From assembly GCF_002933295.1 (NCBI RefSeq), contig NZ_PSSW01000004.1, positions 248,001 to 312,000 on the forward strand: 64,000 nucleotides of DNA, given 5' to 3'. Position numbers and translations under genes: made by a program. Below the pieces are notes generated by a model. That model was not told the origin of the DNA. It did not search any database and was given only the letters and a program-made list of their open reading frames with translations. Source of the stretch: Marinobacter flavimaris (lineage in GTDB: Bacteria; Pseudomonadota; Gammaproteobacteria; Pseudomonadales; Oleiphilaceae). Positions 26,843 through 36,176 of this stretch are shown here, one piece after another; the stretch's first letter is position 1, and each line of letters opens with the position of its first letter.

Positions 26843-28858
26843 ATGAAACTCATTAACAACCTCTCTATGCGAGGCAAGCTGGTTACCCTGGTGGTACCGG
26901 CCCTGCTCGTTATTCTCTTCTTTGCCGCAGGCAGTATCGTGCTGAGCTATGGAAAACTCGTCGACATGCGTGAACTGGGCGAAATGGTGGAACTGGCCCA
27001 AGCCGGCGATCCACTGACCGAAGCCTTGCAAAAAGAGCGTGGCCGTTCTGCTGTGTTCCTTGCCAGCAAACCGGGAAGCGATACTGCTCGCCAGGCTGAA
27101 AGAGACCTCAGGGACCAGCGGAACCAGACCGACAACCGGATTTCGGCCTACTTTCGTGAAATCGAGGCCCTGATGGCTGACACGGAGTTCGATCAGTCGG
27201 TTGAAGCAAGCATTCGGTCTGTCCGTGATGGTCTCGGAAATCTTGGTGCCCTCCGCAACTTGGTGGACAACCGCAGCGACGCTGCTCCCCGCTATACCGC
27301 GATGATTATGGAGCTGATCGACCGGATTGGCCTCATCGTCCGGCGCTCGACAGATCCAGAAATTACTCGCGAGGTTAACGGCTACTATGCCCTCGCCAAC
27401 GTCGCAGAGATGGCCGGTCGCGAGCGGGCTGCCGGCGCGTCGATGATTCGCAGCGGTGACTTCAATCTGCCTGCCGTGGCTCGAATTGCACGTCTTGGCG
27501 GCCATCAGGAAGCCTACCTGAATGAAGCCATGGCCATGCTGTCGGCGGATGACAAGACACGTGAAACCCTGGAAAAACAGCACCTGAGTGCCGCGAGCCA
27601 TGCTCTGGCGGAGCGTCGTGAAACCTTGTTCAGCAGTCCATCTGGCATGTATGCACTGGACGCATCTGACTGGTTTGCCACCACAACCCAGAGAATCGGT
27701 GTCCTCAATCAGGCCAGACAGGAAATGCTCTCCGGACTCATGAGCCTCGCCTCGGCAGGCGTCGCCGATGCCCGTCGAGACCTGATGGTGGCTGCCGTCA
27801 TTTCCGCCGGCGCGGTTCTGATCGTCTTGATCCTGATGCTGGTTATCATCCGCGCGATCAATTTGCAGGTCGGTCGACTGCTGGATGGAGTACGCTTTGC
27901 CATGGACAACAAGGACCTGACCCGCGAAATCGAAATTTCGAGCCGAGATGAAGTGGGCACCATTGGCAAGGCCATCAACGAGTTGTTCGGACGCTTCGGC
28001 AATGCCTTGCTGCACATCGACAAGTCCAGCGTCCAGTTGGCCACCGCCACGGAAGAGACCAGCTCCACCGCCGGTCAGAACGCCAGCCAGGTGAAGAACC
28101 AGCAGCAACAGATTGAGCAAGTGGCGGCGGCGACCGAAGAAATGTCGGCTACCTCCGAGGAAATCTCCCGAAACACCCAGCAGGTGGCCGATGCCGCACG
28201 CAGTGCCATGGAGAAAAGCCGCAGTGGCGAACAGGTATTGCACGGGAGCGTGAAGAGCATCCGGTCGCTGGCCAGGTCGGTTCAGAAGGTGAACGAGGTG
28301 ATCGAAGAGCTGGAAAGCCGCAGCTCAACCATCGCCGATGTGGTCGATGTGATCCGGAAGGTTGCCGACCAGACCAACCTGCTGGCGCTGAACGCGGCTA
28401 TTGAAGCCGCCCGCGCCGGCGAGCATGGTCGAGGGTTTGCGGTGGTCGCCGACGAAGTCCGCACTCTGGCGCAACAGACCCATGAATCCACCACCCAGAT
28501 CGAGGAGATTATCACCAGCTTTCAGAGCATTACAGACAATGCCAGCCGCTCGATTGTCGAAAGCCATAAGTTGGCTAACGCCACCAGTGAGCAGGCGTCC
28601 GAGCTGGAGCAGACCTTCGCGGATATCCTGACCGACGTGAACAGCATCTCCGATATGGCCGGCCAGATTGCGACCGCCTCTGAAGAGCAGGTGGCGGTTA
28701 CCCGGGAGCTGGCGGGCAGCATGGAATCAGTCAGTGAAGCCGCCATACTGACGCTGACCGGCTCCCAGGAAATCACCCAGGTGACCGGCGAGCAGGCACG
28801 GCTGGCCAGGGTCCTTCAGGACCTTGCCAACGAGTTCAAGGTGCCGGCCTACAGCTGA
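26843..28858 (+). CDS. NIT-domain methyl-accepting chemotaxis protein (nitrate/nitrite taxis)
   Basis: A 671-residue chemoreceptor. Helix 1 (about 12-35) is followed by a long periplasmic helical domain with the NIT signatures [14 protein letters not shown] and [20 protein letters not shown]. Helix 2 is at about 312-333, then HAMP. The cytoplasmic hairpin has the core [20 protein letters not shown] and [16 protein letters not shown] domains bind nitrate or nitrite, so this protein probably steers swimming towards nitrate. It is divergent from ubiUV with a shared regulatory region, and ends in a clear terminator. Confidence 0.92.
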   Translation: MKLINNLSMRGKLVTLVVPALLVILFFAAGSIVLSYGKLVDMRELGEMVELAQAGDPLTEALQKERGRSAVFLASKPGSDTARQAERDLRDQRNQTDNRISAYFREIEALMADTEFDQSVEASIRSVRDGLGNLGALRNLVDNRSDAAPRYTAMIMELIDRIGLIVRRSTDPEITREVNGYYALANVAEMAGRERAAGASMIRSGDFNLPAVARIARLGGHQEAYLNEAMAMLSADDKTRETLEKQHLSAASHALAERRETLFSSPSGMYALDASDWFATTTQRIGVLNQARQEMLSGLMSLASAGVADARRDLMVAAVISAGAVLIVLILMLVIIRAINLQVGRLLDGVRFAMDNKDLTREIEISSRDEVGTIGKAINELFGRFGNALLHIDKSSVQLATATEETSSTAGQNASQVKNQQQQIEQVAAATEEMSATSEEISRNTQQVADAARSAMEKSRSGEQVLHGSVKSIRSLARSVQKVNEVIEELESRSSTIADVVDVIRKVADQTNLLALNAAIEAARAGEHGRGFAVVADEVRTLAQQTHESTTQIEEIITSFQSITDNASRSIVESHKLANATSEQASELEQTFADILTDVNSISDMAGQIATASEEQVAVTRELAGSMESVSEAAILTLTGSQEITQVTGEQARLARVLQDLANEFKVPAYS

Positions 28859-28872
28859 TACTAGCAAGACGC

Positions 28873-28908
28873 AAAAGGGGCTCTCCGGAAACGGACAGCC
28901 CCTTTTTT
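28873..28908 (+). terminator. Intrinsic terminator after the chemoreceptor gene
   Basis: AAGGGGCT and AGCCCCTT arms, extended by TCCG/CGGA around a GAAA tetraloop, are followed by a run of Ts. It starts 15 bp after the stop codon. Confidence 0.88.
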
Positions 28909-28926
28909 GGCTCTGCAAATGAACAT

Positions 28927-28956
28927 GGGGTCAGAAGCAAGCACTCTTCTGACCCC
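28927..28956. repeat. GGGGTCAGA palindrome (REP-like), copy 2
   Basis: Perfect 11-bp arms GGGGTCAGAAG / CTTCTGACCCC around an 8-nt loop, preceded by AACAT exactly as in copy 1. It lies between the chemoreceptor terminator and the 3' end of hemN. Confidence 0.7.
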
Positions 28957-28972
28957 GACCATGCCGCTACTA

Positions 28973-30391
28973 TCAGATAATCCGCGAGAACCGCTGGCTG
29001 GCGCCCTCTTTGCGGTACAAATCAAAAATCTGGCAGATCGCCCGGATCAGCAACCGCCCTGCAGGCTGAACCTGAAGCGCGTTACCGTCATCGGCAATCA
29101 GTTCATCCTGAACCATGGGCTTCAAACGGCTGAGCTCATCGGCAAAATAGCGGTTCAGATCTTCCTGCCAGACATCTGCAAACAGCTGACGGTCCAGCCG
29201 GAACTGGCAAATCAGCTGGCCGATCACCCAGCGGCGGATTCGGTCGTCCCGGGTCAGGTTGACGCCTTTGGTGATGGCCAGTTGGCCGGCATCAATGGAT
29301 GCTTCCCAGGAAGGCAGGTCGTGATTGTTCTGGAAATAGGCATCGTCCGTCTGACCAATTGCGGAAACGCCGAGGGAAACCAGATCGCATTCGGAATGGG
29401 TGGTGTAACCCTGGAAATTCCGGTGCAGACGGCCTTCTCGTTGCGCCACCGCCAGGCTGTCGTCCGGCTTGGCGAAGTGGTCCATGCCAATGTATTCGTA
29501 CCCGGCGTCCAGCAAACGGTTGATGGTGTTATGCAGGATGGTCAGCTTCTGCTGCGGACTGGGCAGGGTGTCGCCCTGAATCCGGGTCTGCGGATAGAAA
29601 CGCTCCGGCAGGTGGGCATAGCTGAACACTGACAGCCGGTCCGGCGACATCTCGATCACCGCTTCCAGGGTCTCGGCAAAGCTTTCCGGCGTCTGGTATG
29701 GCAGGCCGTAAATCAGGTCCAGGTTGATGGACCGGAAGCCGATGCGCCGTGCCTCGTTGAGCACCGCTTCGGTCATGGCCCGGGGCTGGATACGGTTCAC
29801 TGCTTTCTGAACCTCCGGGTTTACATCCTGTACCCCCAGACTGATCCGGTTGAAGCCCAGGTTCCACAGGGTTGGCAGGGTATCCTGGTCCACTTCCCGC
29901 GGGTCGATCTCTACACTGTAATCCCGCTCATCGCCGGTTTGCAGGTTGAACAGCTCCCCGTATCCCGCCATCAGGTGTTCCATCACATCTTTAGGCAAAA
30001 ACGTGGGGGTACCGCCACCCCAATGCAGCTGTGTCACCGGCCGGTCGGCCCCGAACAGTTTTGACTGGATAGCCGCCTCTTTCAGCACCCGCTCAACATA
30101 GGGCATCGCCTTGTCACGCTTTTTGGTGATGACCTTGTTGCAGGCGCAGTAGTAGCAAAGGTGCGCGCAGAATGGCAGGTGGGTGTAGAGCGACAACGGC
30201 CGGCCACTGGCCTTGCTGCGAGCCGCAGCTTTCACCATGTGCTCAATCGGGTAGTTCTGATTGAACTCGACGGCCGTGGGATAGGAGGTGTACCTCGGGC
30301 CGCTCAAGTCGTAGCGGCGGATCAGGGCGTCATCCCAGATGAATTCTGGCAGTGTAGCGTCTTGGGCTTTGAGTGCGGATGTGGGGGTCAT
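28973..30391 (-). CDS. hemN: HemN, oxygen-independent coproporphyrinogen III oxidase
   Basis: About 472 residues. The radical SAM motif is C75-x3-C79-x2-C82 (FCAHLCYYCAC), with YTSYPTAVEF and GGGTPTFLP nearby, as in true HemN rather than HemW. It makes protoporphyrinogen IX for haem without O2, needed for cytochrome-rich anaerobic respiration. The ATG at 30391 is preferred over the ATG at 30424 because the predicted FNR-dependent promoter (-10 at 30423-30428) would start transcription near 30416. The 5' region overlaps a half copy of the GGGGTCAGA repeat. Confidence 0.95.
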   Translation of the reverse strand: MTPTSALKAQDATLPEFIWDDALIRRYDLSGPRYTSYPTAVEFNQNYPIEHMVKAAARSKASGRPLSLYTHLPFCAHLCYYCACNKVITKKRDKAMPYVERVLKEAAIQSKLFGADRPVTQLHWGGGTPTFLPKDVMEHLMAGYGELFNLQTGDERDYSVEIDPREVDQDTLPTLWNLGFNRISLGVQDVNPEVQKAVNRIQPRAMTEAVLNEARRIGFRSINLDLIYGLPYQTPESFAETLEAVIEMSPDRLSVFSYAHLPERFYPQTRIQGDTLPSPQQKLTILHNTINRLLDAGYEYIGMDHFAKPDDSLAVAQREGRLHRNFQGYTTHSECDLVSLGVSAIGQTDDAYFQNNHDLPSWEASIDAGQLAITKGVNLTRDDRIRRWVIGQLICQFRLDRQLFADVWQEDLNRYFADELSRLKPMVQDELIADDGNALQVQPAGRLLIRAICQIFDLYRKEGASQRFSRII

Positions 30392-30400
30392 GTCAAACTC

Positions 30401-30410
30401 GGGGTCAGAT
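30401..30410. repeat. Half copy of the GGGGTCAGA repeat in the hemN leader
   Basis: CGGGGTCAGATAAAATCGGGG contains one arm of the REP-like palindrome (30401-30410) without a clear second arm. It falls within the predicted 5' leader of hemN. Confidence 0.4.
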
Positions 30411-30422
30411 AAAATCGGGGCC

Positions 30423-30464
30423 ATTCTAAGGCAATCCCTGTCGCCTCTTTTTGATGCGTGTCAG
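30423..30464 (-). promoter_or_regulatory. FNR/ANR class II promoter of hemN
   Basis: TTGATGCGTGTCAG at 30451-30464 matches 8 of 10 FNR positions. On the minus strand TAGAAT (30423-30428), a 5-of-6 -10 match, is centred 32 bp from the box centre, the spacing expected for a class II FNR promoter. The start site would be near 30416. Confidence 0.6.
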
Positions 30465-30582
30465 CTGAACGTTGGTTTCAGTTTACCAACGCTGCATATG
30501 AACCACCCTTGGGCTGTTGGCGTACTTGGTTTACCCCTTTGTGGGCATAGCCCGCAGCTTACTGATTGGAGGATTCCCCAGC

Positions 30583-32115
30583 ATGGCCAACCTGATTCTG
30601 ATTCTCGGCGACCAGTTAACGAGAAACATCAGCGCTCTCGACAACGCCGACAAGGATCGGGATCTCATAGTGATGGCCGAAGTCCATGAGGAAGCCAGCT
30701 ACACCAATCACCACAAAAAGAAAATCGTACTGCTGTTCAGTGCCATGCGTCACTTCGCCCGGCAACTGGAGAGCGATGGTTGGCAGGTTCACTACCAGGC
30801 CTATCACCCGGACAACGAGCACCAGAGCCTCGAGGCAGTGGTTGGCGAGCAGGTTAAGCAGATCAATGCCGAGAGCGTGATCACCACAGAGTGTGGTGAA
30901 TGGCGGCTGCATGAGCAGATCAGTGGTTGGCACGAGCGCCTTGGGGTACCGGTGGAAATCCGGCCGGATACACGGTTTATTGCCACCAAGCAGGAGTTTG
31001 CCGACTGGGCCGAGGGCCGCAAGCAGTTGCGGATGGAACTCTTCTACCGGGAGATGCGGCGCAAGACCGGTTTGTTGATGGCCTCCGACGGTGAGCCCGA
31101 GGGCGGGCAGTGGAATTTCGATGCCGACAACCGGAAGAAATGGACCGGCAAGCCGCCGGCCCCGGCGCCATTCCGGATAGAGCCGGATGCCATTACTCGG
31201 GATGTGATCGCCCTGGTGGATGAGCATTTCAGCGATCACTTCGGCACCACCGACGACTTCCATTTTGCCGTTACCGCCGAGGACGCGCAGGGAGCGCTCG
31301 AACACTTCATCGATTATGCCCTGCCCTGCTTTGGCGATTATCAGGACGCGATTTCGGACAACGAGGACTGGCTGTTTCATTCCATCCTGTCGCCCTACAT
31401 CAATTCCGGGCTTCTGGATCCGGTGGCGGTTTGCGAGGCGGCCGCTCAGGCGTGGTATTCAGGCCGTGCACCGATCAACGCGGTGGAGGGATTTATCCGT
31501 CAGATACTGGGCTGGCGCGAGTTCGTGCGGGGCATTTACTGGATGAACATGCCGGGATATGCCAAAGAAAACCGTCTGGGCAACACCCGCGCCCTGCCCT
31601 GGTTCTACTGGACCGGGGACACGAAAATGCGGTGCATGCACAAGGCCATTGATGCCACCCGTCGCAACGCGTACGCCCACCATATTCAGCGCCTGATGGT
31701 TACCGGCAATTTCGCGCTGCTGGCGGGTATCAAGCCGGAGGAAATCTGTGACTGGTACCTGGCGGTATACGCCGATGCCTATGACTGGGTGGAACTACCC
31801 AACGTGCTGGGGATGGTCATGCACGCGGATGGCGGCTACCTGGGCTCAAAACCCTACGCCGCCAGCGGCAAGTATATCCAGCGCATGTCGGACCATTGCG
31901 CCAACTGTCATTATAAGGTGAACAAGGCCACCGAAGATGACGCCTGCCCGTTCAACGCCCTGTACTGGCATTTCATCGATCGCCATCGGGACGACTTTGC
32001 CAAAAACCCGCGTATGGGCATGATGTACCGGAACTGGGACAAGCAGAAGCCCGAGAAACGGGAAGCGCTGCTCCAGCGCGCCGGGTATTTGTTGACGAAC
32101 CTGGAGAAGCTTTAA
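30583..32115 (+). CDS. Iron-sulfur photolyase/cryptochrome (FeS-BCP, PhrB-like)
   Basis: About 510 residues starting MANLILILGDQLTRNISAL with GGAGG upstream. The sequence fits the deoxyribodipyrimidine photolyase-related family (COG3046). FAD-domain motifs such as INAVEGFIRQILGWREFVRGIYW and IQRLMVTGNFALLAGIKPEEICDWYL are present, and the C-terminal CANCHYKVNKATEDDACPFN completes the four cysteines of the 4Fe-4S cluster. Characterised members repair (6-4) photoproducts; some are photosensory. It is divergent from hemN and probably monocistronic. Confidence 0.9.
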   Translation: MANLILILGDQLTRNISALDNADKDRDLIVMAEVHEEASYTNHHKKKIVLLFSAMRHFARQLESDGWQVHYQAYHPDNEHQSLEAVVGEQVKQINAESVITTECGEWRLHEQISGWHERLGVPVEIRPDTRFIATKQEFADWAEGRKQLRMELFYREMRRKTGLLMASDGEPEGGQWNFDADNRKKWTGKPPAPAPFRIEPDAITRDVIALVDEHFSDHFGTTDDFHFAVTAEDAQGALEHFIDYALPCFGDYQDAISDNEDWLFHSILSPYINSGLLDPVAVCEAAAQAWYSGRAPINAVEGFIRQILGWREFVRGIYWMNMPGYAKENRLGNTRALPWFYWTGDTKMRCMHKAIDATRRNAYAHHIQRLMVTGNFALLAGIKPEEICDWYLAVYADAYDWVELPNVLGMVMHADGGYLGSKPYAASGKYIQRMSDHCANCHYKVNKATEDDACPFNALYWHFIDRHRDDFAKNPRMGMMYRNWDKQKPEKREALLQRAGYLLTNLEKL

Positions 32116-32225
32116 CCCCAACATCGGTCGGCTTCCGCAAAGCAGGTGTTTACGCCAATATGTCCTGCACTTGTGCGGCAAAAGCCCCACATTGGTGCTA
32201 GCCTGACATCAGGATTGTTAACACC

Positions 32226-33488
32226 ATGGACGCGGCCCCGACGATGAACCTTCGACTGGCATTGGGTCTGACAACAGTACTGGCATCGCCCCTTTGCCAG
32301 GCCCAGCCTCCATTCCTGAACCTCTACACCTTTGAAAGCCCGCCGTATCAGATGGTGGGCTCTGACACGGGTGGAGAAAGTCAGATCTCCGGTGAAACCG
32401 CAGACACGGTGATTTGTGCTGCCAACCGGGCCGGCTGGTCAACCCGCATCCGGATTACGCCCCAGAACCGGGCCATACATTCGCTGGAACGCAATATGAT
32501 CGATGGCTATTTTGCCATTGATCCTTCTGCAGAACTCGACACCATTGCCACACGGAGCGATCCGGTGGCGCTTGAGAAGTGGTACTTTTTCACTCGCGAC
32601 GACAAAGCGTTTACCAAAGACCTTCGAATAGGCGTTGTCGCCGGTAGCAATGAAGAGGCCTGGCTGAGCGCTAAAGGCTATGGGATTTTCCTGAGCGTAT
32701 CCTCCCCCTCACAGCTGTTGGCCCTGCTCAAGCGGGGCCGAATTGATACCGCCCTGATGGATGAGCGAGTCATGGATCGTCTGCGCCAGGCCAAAGAATT
32801 GGCCGGCACGCAGCTCCGTGCGCACTTCGTTCGCTATGCCCCGCTCTACCTTTATCTGGGCGAAACCTTTACCTCAGACAACCCCGAATTTCTCGGCATA
32901 TTCAACCGCACGCTGAACAGCTGTATGGCCGGGCAACTTGCGCTGTCACAGGAAGAAGATCGACGCATTTCGGAGCTGTCGAGCCGGCTTTTCAAGGAAA
33001 TGAACAGCATCCTCGATGTTCGCCAGATCATCGACGAAGGACCGAGGCAGGAGAGCTTTACTGACGTAATGACCATCGACAGCCAATGGACGGCGCTGTC
33101 ACCCCTTGCAGTGCCAGATCTGGCAGCGGACATACTGGCACTTCCAGGCTCCAAAGCGCTGCAGGCGTGGCAACATTCCCACCAGGGCCTTGTCACAGAG
33201 GTAATGCTGGTCAATGACATGGGAACCCTCTCAGCGATGAGCCAGCTCACCTCAGACTACTGGCAAGGTGATGAGCCCAAATTCCAGAAAGTCATGGAAA
33301 ATCGGGCAACCCAACCCGGTGGCGATCCACCGATATACCTCTCACCCATTCGGTACGACAAGTCCGCGGCCAGATTCCAGGTTACCGCCAGCAGGCCGGT
33401 TTTGAATGATCACGGGGAACCGGCCCTCGGTGTGATCGTGATCGGACTCAGTATCGAGGAAGCACTGAGCGACTCTGAACAATACTGA
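32226..33488 (+). CDS. Secreted fusion of a solute-binding domain and a PDC/Cache-like domain
   Basis: About 414-420 residues, starting at ATG 32226 or 32244. A signal peptide (LALGLTTVLASPLCQAQ) precedes an SBP_bac_3-like periplasmic domain (about 30-235: FESPPYQMVG, IDGYFAIDPSAE, LRIGVVAGSNEEAWL). The C-terminal 150 residues resemble an extracellular PDC/Cache sensor (EVMLVNDMGTLSAMSQLTSDYWQGDE ends in a strand-rich SASRPVL...GVIVIGLSIE segment). No transmembrane helix, lipobox or kinase follows, so it would be a free periplasmic protein, perhaps a co-sensor. Ligand unknown. Confidence 0.65.
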   Translation: MDAAPTMNLRLALGLTTVLASPLCQAQPPFLNLYTFESPPYQMVGSDTGGESQISGETADTVICAANRAGWSTRIRITPQNRAIHSLERNMIDGYFAIDPSAELDTIATRSDPVALEKWYFFTRDDKAFTKDLRIGVVAGSNEEAWLSAKGYGIFLSVSSPSQLLALLKRGRIDTALMDERVMDRLRQAKELAGTQLRAHFVRYAPLYLYLGETFTSDNPEFLGIFNRTLNSCMAGQLALSQEEDRRISELSSRLFKEMNSILDVRQIIDEGPRQESFTDVMTIDSQWTALSPLAVPDLAADILALPGSKALQAWQHSHQGLVTEVMLVNDMGTLSAMSQLTSDYWQGDEPKFQKVMENRATQPGGDPPIYLSPIRYDKSAARFQVTASRPVLNDHGEPALGVIVIGLSIEEALSDSEQY

Positions 33489-33521
33489 TTGATTCAATCG
33501 TCCTCCCGGCAAAGCAGACAC

Positions 33522-35210
33522 TCAGGGCGGTCCGACTTCACAGGCCAACACCAGGGCCCAGAACTCCGAGAAGTCATTGACCACCACATCCGGCTTATCC
33601 GGGTGTTTGTGGGTACCCGGAAAAATCTTGTTCAGCCAGGGCAGATCCCACTGGGCTCCGTTGAAGAATACCGAGGTCAGGCCCGCGCGCTTGGCGGCAA
33701 TAACGTCAGTCGTGCTATCGCCCACGTACCACACACTCGGGTCGGGCGGGTAATCCAGTTTCTGGACCGCCAGCAGCAGTTGATCCGGGTGGGGCTTGCG
33801 CAGGGGTGTATCGTCGCCGCAGACGTCAACATCAAACAGATGCGTCCAGCCGGTATCCTCCACCGCCGCCAGTTCGTGCTCGAAAAACTCGCGGTCCCGG
33901 TTGGTAATGACACCCACCTGGATGCCCAGCCGCCGTAACCCTTCCAGAACTTCGCGCACCTTCGGCTCAAACGCCTTCACGGTACCGTAGTGTTTCCGGT
34001 AGTGGTGGTTGAACGCCTGGTGGGCAATCTGCTTGGCTTCCTGGTCATCCCCGAACAACACCTCAAAGATATCGGTTCGGGAAATCTTGCGGTCTGCCTT
34101 CACCTTCGGATGCAGCTTCGCAAACTCCCGGACGTAGGCAACCAGCTTCACATCTTCCGGGGTTTTGCTGTCTTCCGGCGCCACCATGCGGTCCATCAGT
34201 TTGAGTTTGTGGAAATCCGGCAGCATGTCGTCCACCGCGTGGTACATGGCGTCAAGGGTATCTACCAGGGTGGCGTGCCAGTCGAACAGGATGACTGCCG
34301 GACGGATGAGCTTGACCACCGCCGGGTGCCAGTCCGGCTCAATTCTCGGCTCGGGTCGCTGTGGCGGCGGAAAGGGCCGGGGTCGAACCTCGGCAGGCGT
34401 CTGCTCGAAGGCCTCCGGCTGGCTCCGCTCAAGCAGGGCTAAAAGGTCCATGAGGTCCTCAAAGCTGTCCAGAATGGCCGCGGGCGCGTCCCGGTGCGAG
34501 AACCAGCTGTCGATCCGGCCGGATTCCCAGCAGGCGCCGTTGTAGAACACGCCCGACACGCCGGCCTTGTTGGCGGTGAGCATGTCGACGTAGCTGTCGC
34601 CGACATACCAGGCCGTTTCATCCGCTGTCAGACCGAGCTTTTCAAGCGCCTTGAGAATCACCTCGGGGTCGGGCTTGTACTCGGTTACGTCGTCGGCACA
34701 GACCGTGGCATCGAACAGCCGTCGCCATCGGCCTTCGTCAACCGTCTGTAATTCCCGGTCCAGGAATTCTCGGTTCCGATTGGTCGACACCGCCAGGCGG
34801 ATACCCATCGCTTTCAGGGCGCTGAGGTACTCATACGCGCCAGGTTGAAACGGTTTTACCTGCCCGAAATAACGGCGGTAGGCCTCGTTGTAGGCCTTGT
34901 GGGCAATCAGCTTGGCTTCTTTGTCGTCGCCAAAGATGGCATTGAAAATGTCCGTCCTTGAAACCCGCCGCTCTGCCAGAATACGCGGATGCAGGCGCCG
35001 GAAGATCCGGATGTAGCGCACCAGGCGCGCGTCGTCGCCGGTACGGCATTTATCCTCCGGCAGCAGCCGCTCCACGAGCCCCAGCTCTTCCAGTTGCGGC
35101 AGCATATCTTCCATGGCACTGAACATGGCATCGTGGGTGTCGACGAGGGTGCCGTGCCAGTCAAAGATCAACACCGACGGTGCTGAAATGGAATCGCAAA
35201 ATCGGGCCAT
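33522..35210 (-). CDS. Tandem HAD-family protein with altered catalytic motif
   Basis: A 562-residue protein made of two similar HAD domains (about 1-240 and 300-560) joined by a proline-rich linker. Motif I reads FDWHGTLVDT (D17, H19) and FDWHATLVDT (about D309, H311): the nucleophile Asp is kept, but the usual second Asp, the general acid/base, is His in both domains. Motif II (VSTNRNRE, VITNRDRE) and motif III/IV (KPDPE...WYVGDSYVDM, KPHPD...WYVGDSTTDV) are intact. The substrate is unknown. Shared substitutions suggest an ancient duplication of an already altered domain. It is divergent from ctaG. Confidence 0.82.
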   Translation of the reverse strand: MARFCDSISAPSVLIFDWHGTLVDTHDAMFSAMEDMLPQLEELGLVERLLPEDKCRTGDDARLVRYIRIFRRLHPRILAERRVSRTDIFNAIFGDDKEAKLIAHKAYNEAYRRYFGQVKPFQPGAYEYLSALKAMGIRLAVSTNRNREFLDRELQTVDEGRWRRLFDATVCADDVTEYKPDPEVILKALEKLGLTADETAWYVGDSYVDMLTANKAGVSGVFYNGACWESGRIDSWFSHRDAPAAILDSFEDLMDLLALLERSQPEAFEQTPAEVRPRPFPPPQRPEPRIEPDWHPAVVKLIRPAVILFDWHATLVDTLDAMYHAVDDMLPDFHKLKLMDRMVAPEDSKTPEDVKLVAYVREFAKLHPKVKADRKISRTDIFEVLFGDDQEAKQIAHQAFNHHYRKHYGTVKAFEPKVREVLEGLRRLGIQVGVITNRDREFFEHELAAVEDTGWTHLFDVDVCGDDTPLRKPHPDQLLLAVQKLDYPPDPSVWYVGDSTTDVIAAKRAGLTSVFFNGAQWDLPWLNKIFPGTHKHPDKPDVVVNDFSEFWALVLACEVGPP

Positions 35211-35336
35211 GCCCCGCCTCCATCAGAAGTTGCCTCAAGCCGGCCTTGAAATCCGCCGCCGGGCCGGCAAAACTCAGCGGTACTGACAAGAAAGATAAAC
35301 CCGGTTTCCACTGCGCGCACGCATCGAGTCTGATCT

Positions 35337-36176
35337 ATGCCAGTATCGAGCTACCTACTGCCCTACGACTTTTCACCGCTGACCCTGCTCAGTTACATGC
35401 TGGTGCTCGGGTTTTACGGTGCAGCGCTACTGAGGATGCCGGAGCAGGACCGGCCGGGACCGGGCCGGATCGTTACATTCACACTGGGCGTTATGCTCTG
35501 CTATGCGGTGATGCAGACCCGGTTCGACTACTACTCCCAGTACATGTTTTTCGTTCACCGGGGACAACACCTTATTCTTCACCACCTGGGGCCAATTCTG
35601 ATTGCGCTGTCCAATCCACTGCCGGTGATGCGCTTCTGGTATCAGAAAATTTCGCCGTCTGTGCGTTATTGGCTGCAGCCTCTGGGGTGGATTTACCGCC
35701 TATTGCAGCAACCCCTGATCGCCTCGTTTCTCTTCGTGGGACTGATCTACTTCTGGCTCTGGCCGCCGATTCATTTTGACGCCATGCTCAGCCGGCAGCT
35801 GTACTGGATCATGAACTGGAGCATGCTGCTGGACGGCCTGCTGTTCTGGTGGCTGATCTTCGATCCCCGCAGTCCTGCAGTCACGAATGCGCTTGGCTAC
35901 GGGAAACGTATCCTGCTGCTGGCGCTGGTGGCGATACCCCAGATGATTCTTGGCGCCTGGATCGTATTTTCCAGGGGCATGGTGTATGACGTCTACGAGG
36001 TCTGCGGCCGGGCATGGCCGATGCCACCGGAAACGGACCAGTTGCTGGGCGGCCTACTGACCTGGATTCCCCCGGCCATGATGAGCATCCTGGGCATCCT
36101 GATCGTGCTTCGCCGGGCCATGCATGAAGATGGCAAATTCCCGAAAAGCCGCTCTCTGGCGGGAGGTAACGCATGA
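35337..36176 (+). CDS. ctaG: CtaG-family (caa3-type) cytochrome c oxidase assembly protein
   Basis: A 279-residue membrane protein with about seven helices of the caa3_CtaG family (PF09678). Conserved histidines appear in FVHRGQHLILHHLGPILIALS and WPPIHFDAML. It is thought to assist copper loading or assembly of the terminal oxidase. It overlaps the following sco gene by 4 bases, giving a two-gene copper delivery operon. The start has only a weak ribosome site. Confidence 0.87.
   Translation: MPVSSYLLPYDFSPLTLLSYMLVLGFYGAALLRMPEQDRPGPGRIVTFTLGVMLCYAVMQTRFDYYSQYMFFVHRGQHLILHHLGPILIALSNPLPVMRFWYQKISPSVRYWLQPLGWIYRLLQQPLIASFLFVGLIYFWLWPPIHFDAMLSRQLYWIMNWSMLLDGLLFWWLIFDPRSPAVTNALGYGKRILLLALVAIPQMILGAWIVFSRGMVYDVYEVCGRAWPMPPETDQLLGGLLTWIPPAMMSILGILIVLRRAMHEDGKFPKSRSLAGGNA

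Noticed and set aside
30392..30424. Upstream ATG (30424) as hemN start
   Set aside because: It lies within the predicted -10 region of the FNR-type promoter and adds residues encoded by a repeat fragment.
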